From contig PSLF01000002.1 of the NCBI GenBank assembly GCA_040289475.1, positions 62,001-126,000 of the forward strand: a stretch of 64,000 bases of DNA. The letters are read 5' to 3'. Origin of the DNA: Acidimicrobiia bacterium. GTDB lineage: Bacteria; Actinomycetota; Acidimicrobiia; ATN3; PSLF01. Every line of letters begins with the position of its first letter. Within the stretch, counting starts at the first letter, position 1. The translations under genes were made by a program, and so were the position numbers. Below the pieces are notes generated by a model. That model searched no databases. It had not been told where the DNA came from and was given only the letters and a program-made list of their open reading frames with translations. Shown here piece by piece: positions 56,820-64,000 of the stretch.

Positions 56820-57014
56820 ATGGACCGAGAACGCCAGCAAAAGAAGCTTTCCAAACCTCAGGGAGGCGGCAACGACCCAGACGCGGGGCTTGTCATTGAC
56901 ACAAAAGAAACCCTCAAAAAAGAGACCGACGAGCTTCTGGATGAGATTGATGAGCTTCTCGAGGAAAACGCAGAGGAGTTCGTCAGGAACTACATTCAAA
57001 AAGGCGGCGAGTAG
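56820..57014 (+). CDS. pup: Prokaryotic ubiquitin-like protein Pup
   Basis: 64 residues: disordered charged start MDRERQQKKLSKPQGGG, helical Mpa-binding part TLKKETDELLDEIDELLEEN and C-terminal VRNYIQKGGE. The last residue is genomically encoded Glu (codon before TAG at 57012), so PafA can use it directly without deamidation. The ATG at 56820 has GGGGAGG nine bases upstream; an upstream in-frame GTG at 56778 is less likely. Confidence 0.96.
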   Translation: MDRERQQKKLSKPQGGGNDPDAGLVIDTKETLKKETDELLDEIDELLEENAEEFVRNYIQKGGE

Positions 57015-57114
57015 TAACCGTTTTGCTCCAGTTAGCCTTGCGATCTTTCAGCAGTGTGTGCTCCATGGAAGGCGCTGCTGCGTTGCGTAAGCTAGACACT
57101 AAAAATCCGATCCC

Positions 57115-57969
57115 GTGAGCATCCGACGCGCGTACGACTTTGAAAAGCTGACCGCAGCGGATCCCGCCGCCAGCTTCGTCTCGTTCCTGCGCAGCTTGGA
57201 CCATACGGGCTCAGGGGTCGGTTTCGCTCCAACCGTCGCAACCACGCTTGGCTCGCGCGTGAGTTCCTCCGGGAATTCTAAGCTTCTGGCAAGCGAGACA
57301 CCATCTGTTCTCGCGGGCACCACTGTTCTCGCTCTGAGGTACAAGAGCGGCGTCGTTCTAGCCGGAGACAGGAGAGCGACCGAGGGCTCCTTTATCGCTC
57401 ACCGGTACATTGAAAAAGTTCATCAAACCGACTCGCACTCCGCCGTGGCAGTCGCGGGAGCGGCAGGGCCTGCCCTCGAGATTGTGCGGCTGTTCCAGAC
57501 TGAGCTTGAGCATTACGAGAAGGTTCAGGGGACGAGACTTTCCCTTCCTGGTCAGGCCAATCGGCTGGCAGCGCTAATTCGTGGCCATTTTGAGTTGGCG
57601 CTTCGAGGTCTCGTAGTTGTTCCCGTGTTCGCAGGATTCGATGATTCGACCCGAACCGGGCGCATATTCAAGTACGACGTGACAGGAGGTAGGTACGAGG
57701 AGCGGGAGTTCCACGCCGAGGGGTCGGGAGGCAAACTAGCCCGTAGCTTTATAAAACAGGGGTTTCGAGTTTCGATGAGCGCAGACGACGCGATAGAGGT
57801 CGCCTTAGCGGCTTTGTACGAGGCGGCGGACGAAGACGCCGGAACGGGTGGACCAGATCTTGCGCGCGGCATCTATCCCACGATTGCCACCATAGACGCA
57901 GGTGGCTTCAAACGACTAGAGGACTCGGACGTAGCCAAGCGATTCAAAGCAATAATCAAGAAGTCTTGA
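57115..57969 (+). CDS. prcB: Proteasome beta subunit
   Basis: 284 residues with a 68-residue propeptide and cleavage before Thr69 in SVLAGTTVLALRYKSGVVLA, the N-terminal catalytic threonine; AGDRRATEGSFIAHRYIEKV and the GxxG region VAVAGAAGPALEIVRLFQTE follow. Forms the inner rings of the 20S core. GTG start 100 bp after pup; prcA follows after 13 bp. Confidence 0.97.
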   Translation: MSIRRAYDFEKLTAADPAASFVSFLRSLDHTGSGVGFAPTVATTLGSRVSSSGNSKLLASETPSVLAGTTVLALRYKSGVVLAGDRRATEGSFIAHRYIEKVHQTDSHSAVAVAGAAGPALEIVRLFQTELEHYEKVQGTRLSLPGQANRLAALIRGHFELALRGLVVVPVFAGFDDSTRTGRIFKYDVTGGRYEEREFHAEGSGGKLARSFIKQGFRVSMSADDAIEVALAALYEAADEDAGTGGPDLARGIYPTIATIDAGGFKRLEDSDVAKRFKAIIKKS

Positions 57970-57982
57970 GCGAGGACGAAAG

Positions 57983-58684
57983 GTGACCTTTCCGTTTTAC
58001 GTGTCGCCAGAGCAGCTAACCAAAGACAAGGCCGAGTTCGCTCGAAAAGGGATCGCTAGAGGACGATCCCTCGTGGCCTTAGGGTACAAGGACGGAATTC
58101 TGATCGCTGCTGAGAACCCTTCTCGTGCGCTTCGCAAGATAAGCGAGGTATACGACCGCATCGCTTTCGCGGCGGTAGGAAGGTACAACGAGTTCGAGGC
58201 TTTGCGAGTGATGGGAATACGACTGGCTGACATGACCGGGTACTCGAATTCTCGTGAGGATGTCAATGGACGGGCGTTGGCGAATGTTTACGCTCAGCAA
58301 CTTGGAACAATATTTACGACCGAACCTAAACCATACGAAGTGGAATTGCTTCTCGCCGAAATCGGCGATACGCCCGACAAGGACAGCATCTATCACGTTC
58401 TATACGACGGCTCGCTGCAGGACGAAAAGGGATATGCCGTCATTGGCGGCAACGCAGAACTTGTCGCATCCGAGCTGGAGGAAAAATACCAAGACGGCCA
58501 GGATCTTCAAGGTGCACTGAGAATCGCAGCCCGAGCTCTTGACAAGGGGGATACTTCGCGCAAGCTCGATGGCTCCGATCTCGAGGTTGCAGTACTCGAT
58601 AGGACGGTGAATACGCATAGGAAATTCAGGCGGCTTAGGCCAGACGAGATCGCGTCGCTATTGGGAGATGTGCTCTCTAAGTAG
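57983..58684 (+). CDS. prcA: Proteasome alpha subunit
   Basis: 233 residues with N-terminal gate segment FPFYVSPEQLTKDKAEFARK (the H0 helix region) and core RSLVALGYKDGILIAAENPS, FAAVGRYNEFEALRVMGIRL and EVELLLAEIGDTPDKDSIYH. Forms the outer rings that gate the core and dock Mpa. GTG start. It lacks a catalytic Thr, as expected. Confidence 0.96.
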   Translation: MTFPFYVSPEQLTKDKAEFARKGIARGRSLVALGYKDGILIAAENPSRALRKISEVYDRIAFAAVGRYNEFEALRVMGIRLADMTGYSNSREDVNGRALANVYAQQLGTIFTTEPKPYEVELLLAEIGDTPDKDSIYHVLYDGSLQDEKGYAVIGGNAELVASELEEKYQDGQDLQGALRIAARALDKGDTSRKLDGSDLEVAVLDRTVNTHRKFRRLRPDEIASLLGDVLSK

Positions 58685-58699
58685 GAGAGAAACTAACGA

Positions 58700-59011
58700 T
58701 CAGTCGGGTATTCGTGTCAAGAACACAGTGTACCTGGAGAAGTCCACGAAGTTTACAAGGTCCTCCTCTGCTTTTTTGGCCTCCGGCGACTGGATGGCAG
58801 TTTGGACGTCGGCCAGGGTTTCGAACCACATCTCGACTACTCCGTCGAATGGAGGTTCTCCCTCAGGCGCTACCAGTGCCTCGAACCACTCAAAACGCTT
58901 GACCCCGGGCACTGCTCGCGCCAGTGGCTGGTTGTGCTCGATCCAATACCCCATAAAGGCTTTGTGCGACAAGTCCTTTCGTCGGGGAAGCAGAAGTATT
59001 GCTTTATACAA
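58700..59011 (-). CDS. EthD-domain protein inserted in the proteasome locus
   Basis: 103 residues from TTG 59011, supported by AGGAG six bases ahead (upstream start 59074 is weaker). Ferredoxin-like fold of EthD: YKAILLLPRRKDLSHKAFMG YW, RAVPGVKRFEWFEALVAP and GVVEMWFETLADVQTAIQSP, then FVDFSRYTVFLTRIPD. EthD proteins accompany oxidative degradation enzymes. It lies antisense between prcA and pafA, which are otherwise on +. Confidence 0.85.
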   Translation of the reverse strand: MYKAILLLPRRKDLSHKAFMGYWIEHNQPLARAVPGVKRFEWFEALVAPEGEPPFDGVVEMWFETLADVQTAIQSPEAKKAEEDLVNFVDFSRYTVFLTRIPD

Positions 59012-59140
59012 GGTATCTCCTGAGTCCAAAGCTTCCAAGGGGATGCCTTGACGGCAGTTAGCATTATTTTGCAATTAGCACGATTAGCCGAAAGGCTTTA
59101 GAGATAGATCTGGTCTCGGATAGTTTCAAGAGAGGCCACC

Positions 59141-60496
59141 TTGGAGCGCCGAATCTTCGGCCTGGAAAATGAGTACGGAGTCACGTGTATGCTGCGGGGC
59201 CAGCGGCGGCTGAGCCCCGACGAGGTTGCGCGGTATTTGTTCAGACGAGTCGTGTCTTGGGGCCGCTCTTCTAACGTGTTTCTCGAGAATGGCTCCCGTC
59301 TTTATCTTGACGTTGGGTCTCACCCGGAGTACGCAACTCCCGAGTGCGACTCCATTTATGACCTGGTAGCCCACGACAAAGCCGGCGAGAGAATTCTCGA
59401 GCACCTACATGTAACTGCCGAAGCTCGCCTTTCGGAAGAGGGTGTGCGGGGCCAGATATTCATTTTCAAGAACAACACTGACTCTGCTGGAAACAGCTAT
59501 GGGTGTCACGAAAATTATCTAATGAGCAGGCATGGCGAATTTCAGCGGTACGCAGACAGCTTGATTCCTTTTCTGGTTAGCAGGCAGATCTTTGCAGGGG
59601 CAGGAAAGGTTCTTCAGACTGCCAGGGGTGCCATCTATTGCATAAGCCAGCGAGCAGAACACATTTGGGAGGGAGTGTCTTCGGCCACGACTAGGAGTCG
59701 GCCGATAATCAACACTCGAGATGAACCACACGCAGACGCCGAACGGTACCGTCGTCTCCACGTCATCGTCGGTGACTCCAACATGTCTGAGTATGCGACG
59801 TTTCTGAAGGTTGCATCTACGAGCATCGTATTGCGGATGTTGGAAAACAACTTCCCGATGAGGGAATTGACCCTCGAGAACCCCATCAGAGCTATAAGAG
59901 AAATCAGTCACGATCTCACGCTGACTAAAAAGGTCCGATTGGCTAACGGGTGGGAAGCCACTGCACTTCAGATTCAGCAAGAGTACTTCGAGCGGGCGTC
60001 CCGCTTTATAGAACTAAAAGGAGGAGATCCGGCCGAAGAGCACGCGATGCAAATGTGGGAACACTGCCTTATCCAACTCGAAAACGATCCGTTGAAGTTG
60101 TCTAGAGAGGTCGACTGGGTTACGAAGTACAACATCATTTCTGATTACCGACGCAGGACCGGCATTCCTCTGTCTCATCCCCGGATATCCCTTTTGGATT
60201 TGGCTTACCATGATGTGAGTCGCAAGCGTGGTATCTACAACCTCTTAGCGCGTAAGGGGCTTGTTGATCGTCTGGTAGCAGACCACGACATTGATAACGC
60301 GGTCTTTGAGCCACCGCAGACAACACGTGCAAGGCTTAGGGGAGAATTCATCAGGCGGGCGAAGGAGCGCCGTAGGGACTTCACGGTCGACTGGGTACAT
60401 CTCAAACTCAACGATCAGGCACAGCGAACGGTTCTTTGCAAGGATCCCTTCAGGTCACACGACGAACGTGTAGAGCGCCTTATCAACTCCCTCTGA
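59141..60496 (+). CDS. pafA: Pup-protein ligase
   Basis: 451 residues, paralogous to Dop: [20 protein letters not shown], catalytic [40 protein letters not shown] and [20 protein letters not shown]. It phosphorylates the C-terminal Glu of Pup and joins it to lysines of target proteins. The TTG start has AGAGAGG upstream. The acidic insertion loop of Dop is absent, which separates the two. Confidence 0.96.
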   Translation: MERRIFGLENEYGVTCMLRGQRRLSPDEVARYLFRRVVSWGRSSNVFLENGSRLYLDVGSHPEYATPECDSIYDLVAHDKAGERILEHLHVTAEARLSEEGVRGQIFIFKNNTDSAGNSYGCHENYLMSRHGEFQRYADSLIPFLVSRQIFAGAGKVLQTARGAIYCISQRAEHIWEGVSSATTRSRPIINTRDEPHADAERYRRLHVIVGDSNMSEYATFLKVASTSIVLRMLENNFPMRELTLENPIRAIREISHDLTLTKKVRLANGWEATALQIQQEYFERASRFIELKGGDPAEEHAMQMWEHCLIQLENDPLKLSREVDWVTKYNIISDYRRRTGIPLSHPRISLLDLAYHDVSRKRGIYNLLARKGLVDRLVADHDIDNAVFEPPQTTRARLRGEFIRRAKERRRDFTVDWVHLKLNDQAQRTVLCKDPFRSHDERVERLINSL

Positions 60497-60663
60497 ATGT
60501 CGAGGGGTGTGTAGCGGTATAAAGAGAATGAGGCTTGAATTGAGCGTGCGTTCCCGATCTTTCGGCTATCGCCGCCTTGTTCAAATTGTCCTAGTTGATA
60601 GAGGTTTTTAGCAGCTTGCTTATTGCTGTGTGCTGCAGGGTCTAAAAGCTTGGAGGTACGCCG

Positions 60664-62757
60664 TTGGCGAACAAAGCTGAGCGCCTCCTCAACCTATTGG
60701 CGATTCTGAGGGAGACAGGCCGCCCACTTACGGCAGGGGAGATCCGGGAGCGGGTTCCTGGCTACCCCGACTCAGATACTGCGTTCAAGAGATCATTCGA
60801 ACGTGACAAGGCTGCGTTGAGAGAAATCGGGATCGAGGTAGAGAGCGTGGCGGTGCCTTCCGCTCCGGAAGGAGTGGGATATAGGGCTAATGAACTACGA
60901 AAACGCCTCGAGGACCCTGCTTTTTCGCCGGAGGAAAAGGCTGCAATGGCTGTGGCTCTTGGAGCTATTTCGGTTCTAGGTGGAGAAGACTCGGACGGAA
61001 ATGCCGATCTAGCTCATGACTTGGTATATGGCGCGGTAAAAATTGGGTTCCACCCAGAGCCCGAGGTGGCGGCCGAAGCAACGGCGTACCTGAGGGTGCC
61101 GGCTGAGCGTTTGTCGACTCTCGTTGAGGCGATGCTGGAGGAACGAGTCGTAGAGTTCGAGTACGAAAAGGCCGATGGGTCGGTGCGCAAGAGAAAAGTG
61201 GAGCCTCACGGTATCCGCTGCGTAAAAAAGAACTGGTATTTGGCTGCCAGAGAGTTGGGCGATGAAACGCTCAAGGCATTTCGAATCGACCGCATCCGCT
61301 CTCCCATAAAGAAGAGTTCTCAACAGAGACTATTCAAAGTACAAAGCACTGCTGAGGTAGATCGAGTATTGCGAGGAGCACCGTGGGAGATAGGTGGAGG
61401 AAAACGGCGTTGTGCAAAAGTTGCGGTCGAAGCATCTAGGGCTAGCCTGGCCCAGCGTATTTTGGGTACCGAGGCAGACAGTGAAGACGAGTCGGGTCGT
61501 CACGTATTTGAGGTCACCTATACCAACCCTGAGCCGCTTTTGGAAGCGGTGTGCGGATTCAGGGAACAAGCAGAGATTCTAAGTCCTTATGAATTGAGGT
61601 CGCAGATGAAAGACAGACTTCTCGCTTCAAAAGCACGACTGGAGGAGTCTTCAAAGAATCCCGCGGCCGATAAGGCCGTGGAGTTAGCCGCCTCTGTTAG
61701 CGCCAAGATTGCGGCTTCTAACGCTGAGGGGGTTCGGGCAGGTGGGTCGGGTAGTCGGAGTAGCAAGCCACGGGAGGAGGCTGCGAATAGGGCAAGACGC
61801 CTCGTGAACATAGTGCCATGGCTGATCCGACACCCTGGCGCCTCGATCGACGAGGTCGCCGGCGTGTTCAAGGTAGAAAAGGAGGCACTTATCAAAGACT
61901 TGACTATGGTGACGCTCACGGGAATCTACCCTTATCTTCCACACAACCTTGTCGATGTGTCGTGGAGCGACGGGCGCGTACTTGTACGATCGGCCGACTA
62001 CCTGGAGAGCTTTGCGAACCTGACTAGCGAAGAGGCGGTCGTGCTGTACTCCGCTCTGAGAGCGGCAGCCAGACTTCCTGGTCTCTCGGACTCTGCCGAG
62101 TTGCACTCTGGCATCGAAAAGCTTGCTAAAGCATTAGGTATCGAAGATTCGGGAATGGACATTCTTCCTGAGCGAACTGCCGAAGAAGCATTGGAGCTTT
62201 TGAGAAAGGCCATCAGTGGGCGGGAGACCGTAGATCTCGAATATGTGTCTTATTCTTCTGAGATTGAGTCTAGAAGGAAGGTGGACCCACTCCGTCTGTT
62301 CGTCTACGAAGGAAGGTGGTACCTAGAGGCGTACTGCCACTTATCTCAAGAAGAACGGATTTTCAGAGTTTCTCGCATAACTAATGCACAGCTTACGGGA
62401 AAACAGTTCAAGGCCAGGGGCGTTTCGCCTTTGCGCGGGCAGAAAGGGTTTGGAGAAAGTGCCGGCGGTCGCGGTCCAGGAGATACGGGATGGAAGATAG
62501 AGGGGATCAATGTAGAGGTTGTCATGGCGCCCGAGGTGTCCTCCTGGTTCACGCGCGCCTACCCCCTGGAATATAGCGTCCAGCTAGACAACGGCTGGTC
62601 GCTAGTGAAATTCAAGGCATCGAGTCGCAATTGGGCGATCAGGGTTCTGTTCGGTATCGCCGACCGGATAGTGGTGCTTTCTCCGGATTATCTCCGCTTG
62701 GAGCTCATAGAGTCCGTAAATCGCGCCCTAGCTCTCTACGGTGCTTCTTCAAGATGA
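60664..62757 (+). CDS. pafBC: Fused PafB-PafC WYL-domain transcription activator
   Basis: 697 residues made of two halves. PafB part: winged helix AERLLNLLAILRETGRPLTA and WYL domain VEFEYEKADGSVRKRKVEPH to about 330. A basic, Ser/Gly-rich linker follows (about 335-375). PafC part: NRARRLVNIVPWLIRHPGAS then WYL VDLEYVSYSSEIESRRKVDP. PafBC activates a RecA-independent DNA-damage regulon in mycobacteria; separate genes are common, fusions occur in some Actinomycetota. The TTG start has GGAGG seven bases ahead. The stop overlaps the next ATG. Confidence 0.94.
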   Translation: MANKAERLLNLLAILRETGRPLTAGEIRERVPGYPDSDTAFKRSFERDKAALREIGIEVESVAVPSAPEGVGYRANELRKRLEDPAFSPEEKAAMAVALGAISVLGGEDSDGNADLAHDLVYGAVKIGFHPEPEVAAEATAYLRVPAERLSTLVEAMLEERVVEFEYEKADGSVRKRKVEPHGIRCVKKNWYLAARELGDETLKAFRIDRIRSPIKKSSQQRLFKVQSTAEVDRVLRGAPWEIGGGKRRCAKVAVEASRASLAQRILGTEADSEDESGRHVFEVTYTNPEPLLEAVCGFREQAEILSPYELRSQMKDRLLASKARLEESSKNPAADKAVELAASVSAKIAASNAEGVRAGGSGSRSSKPREEAANRARRLVNIVPWLIRHPGASIDEVAGVFKVEKEALIKDLTMVTLTGIYPYLPHNLVDVSWSDGRVLVRSADYLESFANLTSEEAVVLYSALRAAARLPGLSDSAELHSGIEKLAKALGIEDSGMDILPERTAEEALELLRKAISGRETVDLEYVSYSSEIESRRKVDPLRLFVYEGRWYLEAYCHLSQEERIFRVSRITNAQLTGKQFKARGVSPLRGQKGFGESAGGRGPGDTGWKIEGINVEVVMAPEVSSWFTRAYPLEYSVQLDNGWSLVKFKASSRNWAIRVLFGIADRIVVLSPDYLRLELIESVNRALALYGASSR

Positions 62758-64000
62758 AACTTTACACCCTTTTTGAGAAGAGCCTGGATATCAAGGTTCT
62801 GTCGAGAGATAACAGGCGATATGAGTACTTATTCTTCGATGTTCCTACAGGACTGACCATCTTGGAGGTGTGCTACAGAGTCGACGGTGATGCACGCGTG
62901 GATCTGGGATTGTTTGAGGAGACGTCGTCTTCGAGTCGTCCCAAAATTTCCTCGTTTCGAGGCTGGAGTGGAAGTGACCGGCGCTGCGTGGTGGCAGGCC
63001 GAGAATTGTCGACTCCTGGGTATGTCTGTAGGCCCATTAATCAGGGCCGGTGGGCGATCGCACTTGGGTTTCCCGACGAAGGAAAAGAGGTCCACGTACA
63101 CGTAGAGGTGCGGGCGTCGTCTTCGGAAGAAGTCATCGCCGGTCTGGATGCCCCTATTTTGAAAGGCGGAATAGCCGACCTGCCAGCGGACTTAGAAGCG
63201 GCGAGAGACGCGGTGCAGAAGATACCGGGAGTGCCGATTTATAGAGAACTGCCGGGCCACCGCTTAGGGATGTTGTGCGGGGACTTTCATACACACAGCT
63301 GGCACTCCGGTGATGCAAAAACACCTGTCGTCGAGATGGTCGCTGCTGCAGAAACCCGGCGTATGGACTTTTTGGCTATTACCGATCACAACACCAACGC
63401 GCACTGGGCAGAGATCGATGCTGTTCAGCCGTACACATCTGTTGCCCTCATCAAAGGACAGGAAGTAACTACTTACTACGGACACTTCAACGCGTTCCTC
63501 CCAGGAAGGCTTGTGGATTTCAGAATCGAAAACGACAAAGATCTCTCCGATGCTCTAGAGGAAATGGACCACTCCTCAGGACTCCTCTCAATCAACCACC
63601 CAAAAGCTATCGGACCCCAATGGAAGCTTTCGTATCACGAGAGGTTCGACGCACTTGAGGCATGGCAAGCCCCGTGGCTGTGGTTCAATAACGAGTCGAC
63701 GCGGAAGTGGGAGGAACTCCTACGCTGCGGAAGGCGTATCACCGCCATCGGAGGATCGGATGTTCACGATCTCAGAGCGATGCCGGTTCACCAATATGGA
63801 TGTCCCGCAACCTGGGTGTACTCGCCCAGTGATCGAAGCCCTAGTGGAATCTTGGAAGCTGTACGGAGGGGGGCGGTCTCGGTTACAGCTACACCGGACT
63901 CTGCGATCGTGGTGTTGGAGCGTCGAGTTGGCAATGATTCCTCCGAGGGATGGATACCTGCTATGGGTTGGGAGATATCTGCCGAAGAAAGCTTGAGAGC
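62754..64000 (+). CDS. PHP-domain metallohydrolase, CehA/McbA type (3' end outside window)
   Basis: The frame is open from ATG 62754 to the right edge, 415 complete codons with no stop. The N-terminal 165 residues are beta-rich, then the PHP active site: LCGDFHTHSWHSGDAKTPV (176-185 HTHSWHS region), DFLAITDHNTN (TDHN 210-213), GQEVTTYYGHFN, LSINHPKA and AIGGSDVHDLR (335-340). These residues bind two or three metals in phosphoesterase-like enzymes. CehA/McbA relatives act on carbamates or other esters. Starts inside the pafBC stop (ATGA), so translation is coupled. Confidence 0.9.
   Translation, partial: MKLYTLFEKSLDIKVLSRDNRRYEYLFFDVPTGLTILEVCYRVDGDARVDLGLFEETSSSSRPKISSFRGWSGSDRRCVVAGRELSTPGYVCRPINQGRWAIALGFPDEGKEVHVHVEVRASSSEEVIAGLDAPILKGGIADLPADLEAARDAVQKIPGVPIYRELPGHRLGMLCGDFHTHSWHSGDAKTPVVEMVAAAETRRMDFLAITDHNTNAHWAEIDAVQPYTSVALIKGQEVTTYYGHFNAFLPGRLVDFRIENDKDLSDALEEMDHSSGLLSINHPKAIGPQWKLSYHERFDALEAWQAPWLWFNNESTRKWEELLRCGRRITAIGGSDVHDLRAMPVHQYGCPATWVYSPSDRSPSGILEAVRRGAVSVTATPDSAIVVLERRVGNDSSEGWIPAMGWEISAEESLR

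Overview
The window looks like a chromosomal segment of an actinomycete-type bacterium (Actinomycetota). It carries a complete Pup-proteasome locus (trmI, mpa/arc, dop, pup, prcB, prcA, pafA, pafBC), which is essentially restricted to that phylum and a few recipients. It also has the uvrC-rapZ-yvcK-gap-pgk-tpiA-secG run typical of Actinomycetota. By eye the base composition is moderate rather than very GC-rich. With the ferredoxin-dependent 2-oxoacid oxidoreductase and the FrhB-like protein this points to a deep lineage such as Acidimicrobiia. That placement is inference, not proof. A TtuA/TtuB-type tRNA thiolation pair next to TrmI hints at heat tolerance.

Layout. 1-3.4 kb: the 3' end of an rhs gene, a membrane-protein gene that may be its immunity partner, and a decayed second Rhs tip with two in-frame stops and a HEATH (HExxH) motif. 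3.7 kb: a 24-bp degenerate tandem repeat. 3.9-11.3 kb: uvrC, rapZ, yvcK, gap, pgk, tpiA, secG, all on + and mostly overlapping, but with no whiA at its usual place. 11.5-19.2 kb: mixed accessory metabolism (methyltransferase, tRNA-Leu(GAG), short CbiB-like protein, lipase, aldehyde dehydrogenase, luciferase-like monooxygenase, dienelactone hydrolase, DedA). 19.5-23.9 kb: a CBS-citrate synthase fusion, then nfuA/lipoprotein/xseA/xseB as a coupled minus-strand operon. 24.0-26.8 kb: an ATP-grasp protein coupled to a B12-binding-type radical SAM protein with a Cys-Cys-Ala-Glu-Pro tail, the best candidate here for a little-known pathway. 26.9-29.6 kb: two kinase-fold proteins. 30.0-34.1 kb: korA-korB-frhB, a 2-oxoacid:ferredoxin oxidoreductase with an FrhB-like partner. 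34.0-46.2 kb: hydrolase, ACT-malic enzyme, lone FtsX permease, thioredoxin/DUF4395 pair, lipoprotein plus degenerate GGDEF protein, SCO6745-family protein, and lutA plus a fused lutB-lutC. 46.2-50.5 kb: cysS, thioesterase, dacB and small membrane proteins.

50.7-62.8 kb: a protein and RNA modification island: ttuB-like carrier, ttuA, trmI, ferredoxin, mpa, dop, pup (ending GGE), prcB, prcA, an EthD-like gene inserted in antisense, pafA and a fused pafB-pafC. The last gene, a CehA/McbA-type PHP metallohydrolase, starts inside the pafBC stop codon and runs off the right edge.

Working together: TtuB/TtuA and TrmI would modify neighbouring T-loop positions 54 and 58 of tRNA. PafA attaches Pup, Dop removes it, Mpa unfolds pupylated proteins and PrcBA degrades them. 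PafBC is the expected DNA-damage transcription activator of this neighbourhood. KorAB with FrhB, malic enzyme, citrate synthase and Lut proteins handle 2-oxoacid and lactate-level carbon and electrons.
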